This document shows positions 1 to 8,389 of a DNA stretch of 43,990 nt, one piece after another. How positions within the stretch are numbered: position 1 is the stretch's first letter; the number at the start of each line of letters is the position of its first letter. The notes beneath the pieces are model-generated. The model had not been told where the DNA came from, made no database searches, and saw only the letters and a list, made by a program, of their open reading frames with translations. This stretch comes from Candidatus Shapirobacteria bacterium CG_4_10_14_0_8_um_filter_39_15 (GTDB lineage Bacteria; Patescibacteriota; Microgenomatia; UM-FILTER-39-15): assembly GCA_002784465.1 (NCBI GenBank), contig PFLE01000019.1, forward strand, positions 1,579-45,568, read 5' to 3'. The position numbers were made by a program, and so were the translations under genes.

Positions 1-101
1 AAATGCGATATATTTTTAGTGTAAACACATCCGATGTGGAAAATCAGGGTAAACGCGGGAATGACAAAGTATTTTTGATGGATTCGTGGTATAATACTTA
101 T

Positions 102-551
102 ATGGCATACAATACCAGCCGACCATCAGGCAGACGCGATTTTAGTCAACCGCGTGTTTACACCCGCCAGGGTGGAGACAGACAAATGTTTAAAGTAGTT
201 TGCAGTGAATGCGGAAAAGATTGCGAGGTTCCCTTCAAACCAACTGGTGATCGTCCGGTTTTCTGCAGTAATTGCTTTGAATCAAAAAGGGGCGGGTCAG
301 ACTCAAGAAGACCAGATACTAGAAGTTTTGATAGACCTCGATTTCAGGGAAGCAATAGCACACCTTCAATATCCAGCGAACAATATAATATCCTGAATAC
401 TAAACTTGATAAGATTCTTGGTTTATTAAACCCAATGCCGGAAGTGAAACCAGAAGTAAAAGTAGTTTTAGCTGAAAAACCTCGGGAAGTTGTAGAAACT
501 AAAGAACCTAAAGTTAAAGTTGAAAAGAAGAAAAAGACTTCGAAGAAATAA
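102..551 (+). CDS. Zinc-ribbon protein (CxxC-x17-CxxC type) with Lys-rich C-terminal tail
   Basis: ORF 3..551; likely true start ATG 102 (MAYNTSRPSG), with TATAAT at 90-95. CSECGKDCEVPFKPTGDRPVFCSNC pattern. Confidence 0.75.
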   Translation: MAYNTSRPSGRRDFSQPRVYTRQGGDRQMFKVVCSECGKDCEVPFKPTGDRPVFCSNCFESKRGGSDSRRPDTRSFDRPRFQGSNSTPSISSEQYNILNTKLDKILGLLNPMPEVKPEVKVVLAEKPREVVETKEPKVKVEKKKKTSKK

Positions 552-567
552 CTTCAGTTAATTAAAA

Positions 568-693
568 TTATTGTTTTTTGTGCCGTCTGCTTGCTTTTTC
601 AATTAGCATTAAACGTTTTATTTCCAGTCTTTTCTTGGTTTTAGGAGAATGAGTTCTTTTATGTTTTCCAACTCCGGTATTTCTTTTTGCCAT
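568..693 (-). CDS. Small basic protein, 41 aa (MAKRNTGVGKHKRTHSPKTKKRLEIKRLMLIEKASRRHKKQ)
   Basis: Read on the minus strand; not in the supplied track because it is below the length cutoff. TATACT box 7 nt upstream of ATG. Confidence 0.6.
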   Translation of the reverse strand: MAKRNTGVGKHKRTHSPKTKKRLEIKRLMLIEKASRRHKKQ

Positions 694-867
694 ATAAATA
701 AGTATACACTAAATCAACATAAATACGAAGAACAAAATAATGGTAAATCAGCAGACCAGAAAATCGGGTTAAGTAAAACAGTGATCAGCATATCAATAAG
801 TTGGCTTATCTCTGTTTTCGGATTTCTTGCCCTGTTATTCTGATCAACCGATAATCTTAATTATATA

Positions 868-897
868 GATTCCGGCTCACGGGCCGGAATGACAAGT
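868..897. repeat. Palindromic intergenic element AGATTCCGGCTCACGGGCCGGAATGACAAG
   Basis: ATTCCGG/CCGGAAT inverted repeat; a related copy is at 39830-39859. Confidence 0.6.
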
Positions 898-945
898 TGG
901 TAGGTCTTGAAGTTTAGATCATCCGGTGATATATGTTAATACTAT

Positions 946-2130
946 ATGCCAAAAAATAAAATTACTTTAAAATACTTGCCCGGGAAAAAACCGGTTAAAG
1001 ATAAACTTGGCCGGCGGCTTTTCGTTCACGCACCTGAATTAACTTATAAATTTTCCTCTTGTTTTTGGCAAAGTAAAAATAATGAAATAAATAAAAAAAT
1101 TAAAAGAAAAAATTGCCAAATTGTCGTTTTAACACCCCACCAGGATGATGTTACCCAAGAAATTTACAAATCGCTTAAACATAAACCTTTAGGCAAATAT
1201 CCGGTGGCTACAACAATCGAACAGGAATTTCCTGATGGTGAATTAAAAATATTGATTGAAAATGAGGCTGTTAATGCCCAATCAATATACATTATCGCTT
1301 CAATTTTAAACGAAAGAGATTTTAGCCGGGTAAGAAAAGTGGCAGATCATTACCAAAACACCTTAGGAGCAAAATTTGTCACTCTAATTTGCCCCCATCT
1401 TGGATCGGCGAGGGAAGATAAAAACGTTACTCCAAAAGGAGAGTATGAACCGAGTGTCACGAGTATCCGTTCTGAAATAGGCAGTCTTTCCGTCTTTGTT
1501 AACCGAATGATCGTCGTTGAACCTCATTCCTCGACAACCCAAACTTGCGCCGCTCTTTTCGGGATTCCCTTAGCGCCAATCTCTCCCTGGAAATTAATGA
1601 TTGATGAGCTTAATAAGAAAACCAAAATTAATCCTGATAATTGGATTGTTCTTAGACCTGATGATGGCCGTAATCTGGCAACGATTCATATTCAAAACTA
1701 TTTAAAAATTCCTTCGGTCTCGTTTGACAAGGTTCGGCTCTCCGGCCAAGCAGTCTCTATTTTTAAACTCTCAAGTCAGGAGCAACAATTAATTAAAAAT
1801 AAAGCTTGTCTTGTTTATGATGATGAGGCCTCGACGATGGGAACAATTTATGCGATCGCCGATGCCTTACAAGGATACGGGGCAAAATCTTTGGCGGTTT
1901 GTCTTGTTCATTGTAAATTTACCCCCGGTTGGGAAAATAGAATTAAACACCCGCTTTTTTCGATTATTTTGGGCACCGATTCCAGGCAACCAATCGGTAA
2001 TATCAACATTACGGAAAATATTGAGATTATTTCTTTAGAACCTCTACTTAGGGAAATTATCGAAGCCGATATAGAAGGAATTAATTTTTGGAAAGACAAA
2101 GAATTTAAAGAAATGATTCTTCAGGAATAA
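946..2130 (+). CDS. prs: Ribose-phosphate pyrophosphokinase (divergent, N-terminally extended)
   Basis: EFPDGE, RSEIGS and VEPHSS regions, PRPP-loop-like LVYDDEASTMGT. Confidence 0.8.
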   Translation: MPKNKITLKYLPGKKPVKDKLGRRLFVHAPELTYKFSSCFWQSKNNEINKKIKRKNCQIVVLTPHQDDVTQEIYKSLKHKPLGKYPVATTIEQEFPDGELKILIENEAVNAQSIYIIASILNERDFSRVRKVADHYQNTLGAKFVTLICPHLGSAREDKNVTPKGEYEPSVTSIRSEIGSLSVFVNRMIVVEPHSSTTQTCAALFGIPLAPISPWKLMIDELNKKTKINPDNWIVLRPDDGRNLATIHIQNYLKIPSVSFDKVRLSGQAVSIFKLSSQEQQLIKNKACLVYDDEASTMGTIYAIADALQGYGAKSLAVCLVHCKFTPGWENRIKHPLFSIILGTDSRQPIGNINITENIEIISLEPLLREIIEADIEGINFWKDKEFKEMILQE

Positions 2131-2961
2131 ATTTAAAATTGAAAATAATTTATCAAATGGTTTGTTTGAATAAACAGGCGTTGAGGTGGGAGTTGGTGTG
2201 AGAGATGGAAAAGAAGTGGGAGATGGGATTATTTCGATAGTAGGAGTCGGGGTTGGGGTTGGCGTAGGTTCTGAAGATGGAGTAGGTTCTAATATTGGAG
2301 TTGGTGAAGGCGGTGGAGGTGTTGGGGAAGACGAAGGTTCAGGAGTAGGAGTTAACGTTGGTGTTGACTCGATAATAAATAATCCACTAATGATAATGTC
2401 ATCAATATTACTCGCCCCACCAGGCTCAACCGAACTATAACTTGAGCTAACGGGCAGATTGGAATTCATCAGCCAACGAATTGAAATGGAGTTTTGATTA
2501 TCACATTCAGAAGGAAGAACGATGTTTTGGACCGATCCAGAAGTATAATTATCAGCCAAGACAACTGACGGAACTAAATCATTCCAATCACCCAATCCAA
2601 CTTTATATTGAATTTTAAAATCTTTAGGGCCGGTAGGGGAACTGCGTTGTTTGGATGAAAGATTTAAGGTATTATAACCAGTGGTTGCAAATTCAATTAA
2701 CCAATATTTTGTCCCTGATCCTTCATCCCATTCGGTTGCCCGAGCTGAATTAGTAGTAGAACCACTGGTGGAAAAAGTTGACGTATTTGTACCGACTGAA
2801 GAAATTATTTTACCCAAATTCACCGAGATTCCTCCGTCAGCAATTGCGTCATCCGGATCATTAGGAAAATTCCACTGAACGATTGTTTCAGCTGAAACCG
2901 CCTGGACAGAAGAAATTAAAAGAATAAAAAAGAAAATTCCGGGCAGGAAAAATTTTCTCAT
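2044..2961 (-). CDS. Secreted protein with signal peptide, beta-rich domain and long Pro/Thr/Ser linker
   Basis: MRKFFLPGIFFFILLISSVQAVSA signal peptide; TPTPEPSSSPTPPPP linker; 3' end overlaps the end of prs antisense. Confidence 0.65.
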   Translation of the reverse strand: MRKFFLPGIFFFILLISSVQAVSAETIVQWNFPNDPDDAIADGGISVNLGKIISSVGTNTSTFSTSGSTTNSARATEWDEGSGTKYWLIEFATTGYNTLNLSSKQRSSPTGPKDFKIQYKVGLGDWNDLVPSVVLADNYTSGSVQNIVLPSECDNQNSISIRWLMNSNLPVSSSYSSVEPGGASNIDDIIISGLFIIESTPTLTPTPEPSSSPTPPPPSPTPILEPTPSSEPTPTPTPTPTIEIIPSPTSFPSLTPTPTSTPVYSNKPFDKLFSILNLFLKNHFFKFFVFPKINSFYIGFDNFPK

Positions 2962-3097
2962 AATTCTAATTTATTTTTATCTGTTATTAATGTCAACTGG
3001 TATTTTCTGGACAAATAACATAAAATAATATCGGATTATGATTGCTCTTTTAGTTTCGAGGCAGGTATAAGAATAGCAGAAAACCAGGAGGAAGAGG

Positions 3098-3637
3098 ATG
3101 GTTGAGAGGCAGTATCTTGAATCGGAGGTTTTGGGAAAATGGAGATGGTGGATCTGTCCAAATTGCGGAAGAAGAAACAAGCTAGATCGAAAACGGAAAC
3201 CGACCGTGTGTGCTAAATGCGGCATTTCCTATATCAACCGCTCATTCTGGCCAGAAAAGATCCGGCGGTGGATTTTGGATCGGGATCGTCACAGTTGTGC
3301 AATAAGAAGCTCACTGTTTTCAAGAAGTGAAGAAGTCGGTCCTTGTGAAGGAGTCTTACAAGTTATCCACCTCTTTAAGCGACAACATGGCGGAAACTTG
3401 AAAGATCCGCGAAACGGTATCACTGTTTGCCTCGCCCACGCTGATTTGTTAACCCATGGAAGACGAAGAGCGCGCGGATCCTATACCCAAGATCAAGATT
3501 CTTTTGGTCAATGGCATCAAGAGTTTTTGTATGTTTCCTTTGCTCGGTTACCCAAACTAATACAATACCTCATCTACTTTCTTGCAGGGGTCGCCAATGA
3601 ACGAACACGGATTGCTCAAAAAGGGGTGGTTTCTTAA
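3098..3637 (+). CDS. HNH-like endonuclease with N-terminal zinc ribbon
   Basis: CPNCGRRN...CAKCG; RRWILDRDRHSC...VIHLFKRQHGGNLKDPRNGITVCLAHAD resembles an HNH core; SD AGGAGGAAGAGG just before ATG. Confidence 0.65.
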   Translation: MVERQYLESEVLGKWRWWICPNCGRRNKLDRKRKPTVCAKCGISYINRSFWPEKIRRWILDRDRHSCAIRSSLFSRSEEVGPCEGVLQVIHLFKRQHGGNLKDPRNGITVCLAHADLLTHGRRRARGSYTQDQDSFGQWHQEFLYVSFARLPKLIQYLIYFLAGVANERTRIAQKGVVS

Positions 3638-3661
3638 GGGAGATCATCCCTTTTCCTTTTT
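3636..3661 (+). terminator. Rho-independent terminator AAGGGAgatcaTCCCTTTTCCTTTTT
   Basis: 6-bp stem plus T-rich tail right after the 3098-3637 stop codon. Confidence 0.6.
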
Positions 3662-3723
3662 ATCAGATAATGTCCAAATTGCCACTTGATTTGTTATAAA
3701 ACCTTTTTGTATAGTGTAAAAAC

Positions 3724-4158
3724 ATGGACGATCAAAACCCAACAGTAACCGCTGTAAGTCCGGAAGAAATCAACCAACAGGTTGGCGATCTAATAACGCT
3801 GGAATCAAAAGTCAAAAGAGAAATTTCCATGATTGATGGTCTGAAAAAAGATCTTAAAACCCAAAAGGAAATGTTTGATGATATTTTCCAAAACGACGAA
3901 ACTTATCGAACGCAGGATCAAACAGTTAAGGAGGCAACCAAGATTCGCGGTGGTACTAAACTTCAATTGTTAAAACAGCAATCAACCGCGGAACTGGATG
4001 AAAAGATTAAGGACATTAAGTTGCAACTAAATGAATTGCAACAAACTTTGTCAGTTGATTTGTTGGAATATCAAAAGACCACGGGCGCCACTCAAATCGA
4101 AACCGAAAACGGACAGACTTTGCAAATTGTGCTTTCCTCAAAACTTGTAAGAGCTTAA
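3724..4158 (+). CDS. Hypothetical coiled-coil protein
   Basis: ORF with TATAGT 8 nt upstream of ATG and a TTGATT -35 (18-nt spacer). Confidence 0.6.
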   Translation: MDDQNPTVTAVSPEEINQQVGDLITLESKVKREISMIDGLKKDLKTQKEMFDDIFQNDETYRTQDQTVKEATKIRGGTKLQLLKQQSTAELDEKIKDIKLQLNELQQTLSVDLLEYQKTTGATQIETENGQTLQIVLSSKLVRA

Positions 4159-4167
4159 ACCTCTAAA

Positions 4168-4389
4168 TTACTTTAATAGTTTAAGAAATTGTTCTTCTGT
4201 TAATCCAGCTCTTTTGATTTGAGTTTTGAGAAGAAACCTCGCTACTTCCTTATGAAGTGGAATCGATAAACTGGGAAACCCTTCTTTTTGCAAAATCGCG
4301 TGATCGCCTAAAGTATGAACATGGAGATAACCCGACTTAACAAATGCTTTAACCGCTTCTTTACCGGAAATATTCGCGAACTTGGGCAT
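4168..4389 (-). CDS. hicA: HicA/YcfA-like toxin
   Basis: GKEAVKAFVKSGYLHVHTLGDHAILQK...SIPLHKEVARFLLKTQIKRAGLTEEQFLKLL matches the HicA pattern. Confidence 0.8.
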   Translation of the reverse strand: MPKFANISGKEAVKAFVKSGYLHVHTLGDHAILQKEGFPSLSIPLHKEVARFLLKTQIKRAGLTEEQFLKLLK

Positions 4390-4398
4390 AACTCTTAA

Positions 4399-4641
4399 TC
4401 AAACACTGGCACAAGCAAAGGAGATGGGAATATTGACAACTTCTTTTACTAAGTCCTTTTTTGTTTCTGTTTTTTTAACAGCCTCCATATATGCTTGAAT
4501 TGCCTTTTTGGCATTTTCCATGGCCTCTTTTTTGGTTTTTCCCTGACTCATACAACCGTATAAATTAATCACATCAGCCACATAACCTTTGTAGGTTTTA
4601 TCATAAGTAAATTTAATTAAATAGCTTAATTTTTTGGTCAT
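4399..4641 (-). CDS. hicB: HicB-like antitoxin
   Basis: YDKTYKGYVADVINLYGCMSQGKTKKEAMENAKKAIQAYME; TATAAT 6 nt upstream of ATG. Confidence 0.8.
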   Translation of the reverse strand: MTKKLSYLIKFTYDKTYKGYVADVINLYGCMSQGKTKKEAMENAKKAIQAYMEAVKKTETKKDLVKEVVNIPISFACASV

Positions 4642-4664
4642 ACAAGGATTATAATTCTTTAATA

Positions 4665-4982
4665 CTAGATTTTCAAATCCGCTAATAATTCTTTTTTGAC
4701 CTTTTCTATCTCTTGTGAAAGAAGATCCTCAATGTTTCCGACTTTTTCTTTTAAGTAATCAAACAAACCTTCATCGTGAGGCGCTTGATAAAAACGTTCC
4801 AAGAAATCCTGATGATGCTCCTTTGGTAAATTAGTTAAAATCACATTCATCATCCGGTAATGAATGGTTTCCTCAATCATTTGACTGACTTCTTTTTTTG
4901 TTTTCGGGTCCAAATTATGAACCGACAAAGCGACTTCAATTTCTTCAAATTCAATCAGATGATCGTAAAAGATAGTACTCAT
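4665..4982 (-). CDS. Hypothetical protein, 105 aa (MSTIFYDHLIEFEEIEVAL...)
   Basis: ORF in an operon-like position. Confidence 0.6.
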   Translation of the reverse strand: MSTIFYDHLIEFEEIEVALSVHNLDPKTKKEVSQMIEETIHYRMMNVILTNLPKEHHQDFLERFYQAPHDEGLFDYLKEKVGNIEDLLSQEIEKVKKELLADLKI

Positions 4983-4986
4983 ATTT

Positions 4987-5055
4987 TTAAGGTGTATCTT
5001 TTGAAACTTCGTTACAAGTAAAACTTGTAACTTTGTTATAAAATATTTTACTCAT
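4987..5055 (-). pseudogene. Possible decayed duplicate of the N-terminus of the 4665-4982 gene (MSKIFYNKVTSFTCNEVSKDTP)
   Basis: ATGA overlap with the upstream stop codon; MSKIFY vs MSTIFY; contains palindrome GTTACAAG/CTTGTAAC (5011-5031). Confidence 0.35.
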
Positions 5056-5963
5056 ATATTTTTAGCAATTTCAACTTTTGGCAAACTAAGTTCTTGATAA
5101 TTAATCGGTCCTAAGGGAACTTTATTGTCCGGATCATCAACAAATAAAAGCAAAACTTTTCCTTTTCTTGGCCCTTTGTCTAAACCCAAACTAAACATTA
5201 CTTCCGGTGAACCGCCAAATTGTTTGCCGGTCCAAGCGGCTGGTCCGGCATCGGCAATATCCGCTACTACCGCTTGACCATTTTCCGGATTAAGAATCAA
5301 AACCTTTCGATATTTATACCAGCCAACCAACGAATTTAATCTTTTTTCCCAATTGGGAAGATACATCGTTTGAACCGCGACATAATATTTCTCTCTTAAA
5401 ATATCGCCGGGCGGAAAATATCCCCACCCGCCTAAACCCGGAGCAATTCCCGATTGCTGAAATTGATCATGCTGGGTAATCGTGTCGCCGAGATACCGCG
5501 GTAAATGCTGTTCCGCCCCGATTAAGCCATAACTGGTATTTAAATGTTCCCCTTCCAAATTAGCACGAGCTTTTACCCCGGTCAATTTTTCAATTAAAAT
5601 TCCTAATTTTTTTTCCAGATCAGGATCTAGCGGACTGACTTTATCGGGTAAAAGATTTTTCAAATGTTCAGCTAAAAAACTTTGGGGATTTTCCGGCAAA
5701 GCAATCCCCTGATCGGTCAATAATTCAACGACTTTTTCGGGAAGAACCGGCGTCGGCAGGGGCAGCATTTTGGGTGAAGAAATTAATAAAGTTCCGGTTA
5801 AAGTTCCCGCCGTTAAAAGTTGGCTGGAATACTGTCTAATTTTTCCCAGATCAATTTGCTTTTCCTGAAAAAATTTCTGGGCGTGAGGGTAAGCTTGATT
5901 GAATTTTTGTTTGGCCTGCTGATTTCTTAAACTAACTTTCTCCAGGGCAGAATTTTGATTCAT
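5052..5963 (-). CDS. Putative RlpA-like/double-psi beta-barrel cell-envelope protein
   Basis: ADIADAGPAAWTGKQFGGSPEVMFSLGL motif region at the C-terminus. Confidence 0.5.
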   Translation of the reverse strand: MNQNSALEKVSLRNQQAKQKFNQAYPHAQKFFQEKQIDLGKIRQYSSQLLTAGTLTGTLLISSPKMLPLPTPVLPEKVVELLTDQGIALPENPQSFLAEHLKNLLPDKVSPLDPDLEKKLGILIEKLTGVKARANLEGEHLNTSYGLIGAEQHLPRYLGDTITQHDQFQQSGIAPGLGGWGYFPPGDILREKYYVAVQTMYLPNWEKRLNSLVGWYKYRKVLILNPENGQAVVADIADAGPAAWTGKQFGGSPEVMFSLGLDKGPRKGKVLLLFVDDPDNKVPLGPINYQELSLPKVEIAKNI

Positions 5964-5965
5964 AC

Positions 5966-6133
5966 TTATTGATTGCTTGTCTTTGGTTCTTCGCTGCCTG
6001 CTTTTTTATCCGATTTATCATCCACAGCAGGAATATCTTTCTTCGGATTTCTCCAAACAACCGAAGCTAGATTGGCGGCAATTTCTAGTCTCCTGGTATT
6101 TAATTCTCCAGGTTCTTTGTTTATTTCTTTCAT
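5966..6133 (-). CDS. Small protein, 55 aa (MKEINKEPGELNTRRLEIAANLASVVWRNPKKD...)
   Basis: Fits between two minus-strand ORFs with TAAaATG coupling upstream and a 2-nt gap to the next ATG. Confidence 0.55.
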   Translation of the reverse strand: MKEINKEPGELNTRRLEIAANLASVVWRNPKKDIPAVDDKSDKKAGSEEPKTSNQ

Positions 6134-6134
6134 T

Positions 6135-7022
6135 TTATTTTAAATCTAGGGCTTGGATTATACTCTTGGTTATACTATCGGGCAACCGGCCCAGTTTACT
6201 TAATTGTTCTTGGTATACCCTCGTATTCCCCGACACGGATTGTTGATTTAAATAACCACATTCACGGCTCGGAATGACTACTTTTGTCCGATATATGCTT
6301 TCGGGCTTTAATCCCCCTACGGTTCTTCTTAATAAAAGATTGGTCAGTTCCGAGTCGGATATTTTCCGATGGGATATCTCCGGAACAGGTAATTCTGCCC
6401 GACCTTTAGCGTCAACCAAAAAGACACGATTATTGAACTGGGCAATTATATCAACACCGGAACGAACATCAAATTGAAATGTTTCGTCGAGCTTCGGATC
6501 AAAACAAACCGTATATTCCGGCAACCAAACTTGACAACCGACCGTAGATAAAACTCTAACAACGGCCAGTTCGCTTTTAATTCCAGACCAAAATTTCGCA
6601 AAGGCACAATCTTGTTGGTTGTTTAAAAACTGACTGGCTACCTCTTGCATCATCGCGGTGGCCCGATAAACTCCCACAATAAACCCTTCCTCTGCCTCCG
6701 GTTGACTACTATACATAACATGATGAGTAATATTATGTCCAACTCGAGCTGCCATGGTTTTTTCCGCGTCAGGCAAATGATCTAATTCCATATTGGGAGG
6801 AAGAAGAAATAAACCATAATAAAGATTGTAAACTTCTTGTATTTCTCTTACTAAGTCAGGATTCTTTTCCTGCAGACGATTTCTGGTTTTAACTATATCA
6901 GCAGTAAAAGCGCTCATATTGTTTTCCGCTTTATTTATGTACGCTTGATTATCACCTCGATAGGGGTTGGTATTTGCGGTCACAAGCCCTCTGTCTAAAG
7001 GCGATTCATTTACTTCAAACAT
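6135..7022 (-). CDS. Hypothetical protein with possible PD-(D/E)XK nuclease-like motif
   Basis: Probable start MFEVNESPLDRG at 7022 (overlaps gltX end); GVDIIAQFNNRVFLVDAKG resembles D-x(n)-(D/E)xK. Confidence 0.5.
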   Translation of the reverse strand: MFEVNESPLDRGLVTANTNPYRGDNQAYINKAENNMSAFTADIVKTRNRLQEKNPDLVREIQEVYNLYYGLFLLPPNMELDHLPDAEKTMAARVGHNITHHVMYSSQPEAEEGFIVGVYRATAMMQEVASQFLNNQQDCAFAKFWSGIKSELAVVRVLSTVGCQVWLPEYTVCFDPKLDETFQFDVRSGVDIIAQFNNRVFLVDAKGRAELPVPEISHRKISDSELTNLLLRRTVGGLKPESIYRTKVVIPSRECGYLNQQSVSGNTRVYQEQLSKLGRLPDSITKSIIQALDLK

Positions 7023-8350
7023 GTGATAAGCCTTTCCAGGGTTTTTTCTTTCCCTAAAATCGCTACAGAATCGGTAATCGGCGGGGTAAACTTTGAACCG
7101 GTAACGGCAATCCGTAAATTCATAAAAAAATCTCCTGTCTGCCAACCGTTTTTATTGATTAATTCTTTTAATGTTGCTTCAATTTCTTCTTTATTCCAAT
7201 TATCAAGCGCTTTCAGAACAACCAGTGCTTGCGATAATTGATCTGCTGCTTGATCAATAAACAAGGACTTATCAACGACCGGTTCCTGAAAGAAAAAACC
7301 GGAAAAAGAAGGGTAATCGGAAAGTTTAGCAATTCTATCTTTTATCAAATGGATAGTTTGATTAATTAAACTAACGTCAGCATTTTTTGGAGCGAATGGT
7401 TCAATTAATTGAACCAGCTGGTCGTCCGTTTTTTGCCGAATATAATAACCGTTAAACCAGTCTAATTTCTGGCGGTTGAATACCGGGTTGGCTTTTTGAA
7501 ATCCCTTAGGATCAAAAGTTTCAACAAAATCTTCTAAAGAAAAAAGTTCACGATTATCTTTAGGTGCCCAACCTAAAAGGATGGTAAAGTTGAAAATAGC
7601 TTCTTTCAAATAACCTTCTTTTTCTAACTGCTGAATTGAAGTTGATCCTTTTCTTTTAGATAATTTTCCTCCTTCAATAGATTGAATATCCGTTAAGTGT
7701 CCTATTTCCGGCGGTTTATAACCAAGATATTTATAAACAAGCAGATGAATCGGGGTCGAGGGCATCCAATCATAACCTCGCAAAACATGAGTAATTTCCA
7801 TTTCATGATCATCTAAGGTGGCTGCTAAATGATATGTTGGTAATTCCTCCAAGTCTTTCGATTTAAGGAGGGTTGCGTCAAAAATGGTATTGGAATCCCA
7901 AGTTATATCTTTATCAAAAACAAAATCATGATAGGTAATTTTTTCGTTGTCTGGTATCCTTATTTTAATCGCTCCTTCTTTAAACTTTTTATCCCGGCAA
8001 GGATCCCTTAATACATCGGAATATCCTTCGTGTTTTGCGTCTCTTGCCGAACATTGACAATAAAACGCGTAACCTTGTTCAACCAGTTTTTCCGCTGCCT
8101 TTTTATAAATTCCTTTTTGGGCTCTTTCTGACTGAACATAATATTCATCCCACTTCATCCCAAAATTTGAAACCATGTTTTTAATAATTTCAACGGCCTC
8201 TGGAACATATCTTTTACGATCCGTGTCTTCGACTCGAAGAACAAAATCTCCCTGGCTGTGTTTTGCTAACGCGTAAGCGTAGGCGCAGGTTCTTAAATGT
8301 CCAAGATGAGGCATTCCGGTTGGACTGGGAGCAAATCTTGTTCTGATCAT
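7010..8350 (-). CDS. gltX: Glutamyl-tRNA synthetase
   Basis: MIRTRFAPSPTGMPHLGHLR, KLSKRKGSTSI (KMSKS-like). ATG at 8350. Confidence 0.93.
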   Translation of the reverse strand: MIRTRFAPSPTGMPHLGHLRTCAYAYALAKHSQGDFVLRVEDTDRKRYVPEAVEIIKNMVSNFGMKWDEYYVQSERAQKGIYKKAAEKLVEQGYAFYCQCSARDAKHEGYSDVLRDPCRDKKFKEGAIKIRIPDNEKITYHDFVFDKDITWDSNTIFDATLLKSKDLEELPTYHLAATLDDHEMEITHVLRGYDWMPSTPIHLLVYKYLGYKPPEIGHLTDIQSIEGGKLSKRKGSTSIQQLEKEGYLKEAIFNFTILLGWAPKDNRELFSLEDFVETFDPKGFQKANPVFNRQKLDWFNGYYIRQKTDDQLVQLIEPFAPKNADVSLINQTIHLIKDRIAKLSDYPSFSGFFFQEPVVDKSLFIDQAADQLSQALVVLKALDNWNKEEIEATLKELINKNGWQTGDFFMNLRIAVTGSKFTPPITDSVAILGKEKTLERLITCLK

Positions 8351-8354
8351 TGCC

Positions 8355-8383
8355 TTGATTTTAACACATGATCCCACTATACT
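8355..8383 (+). promoter_or_regulatory. Promoter TTGATT-17-TATACT, 6 nt before the GTG start at 8390
   Basis: Direct motif reading. Confidence 0.6.
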
Positions 8384-8389
8384 CAAAGC

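Noticed and set aside
451-548. Lys/Glu/Val repeats in the first protein's tail as a heptad array
   Set aside because: Repeat unit is about 12 nt (codon-phased), consistent with a low-complexity basic tail.
649-843. Plus-strand ORF of 64 aa
   Set aside because: Overlaps the better supported minus-strand 41-aa gene; no protein-family features.
931-948. Leaderless promoter for prs (ATG 946)
   Set aside because: The only -10-like hexamers lie 3-5 nt from ATG, too close to be counted confidently with the other cases.
2186-2440. Plus-strand Gly/Val-rich ORF (MGVGVRDGKEVGDG...)
   Set aside because: It is the antisense of the Pro/Thr/Ser-rich linker of the secreted protein 2044-2961.
4168-4641. 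HicB/HicA pair as a novel system
   Set aside because: Standard toxin-antitoxin family; the hicB-first order is uncommon but not exceptional.
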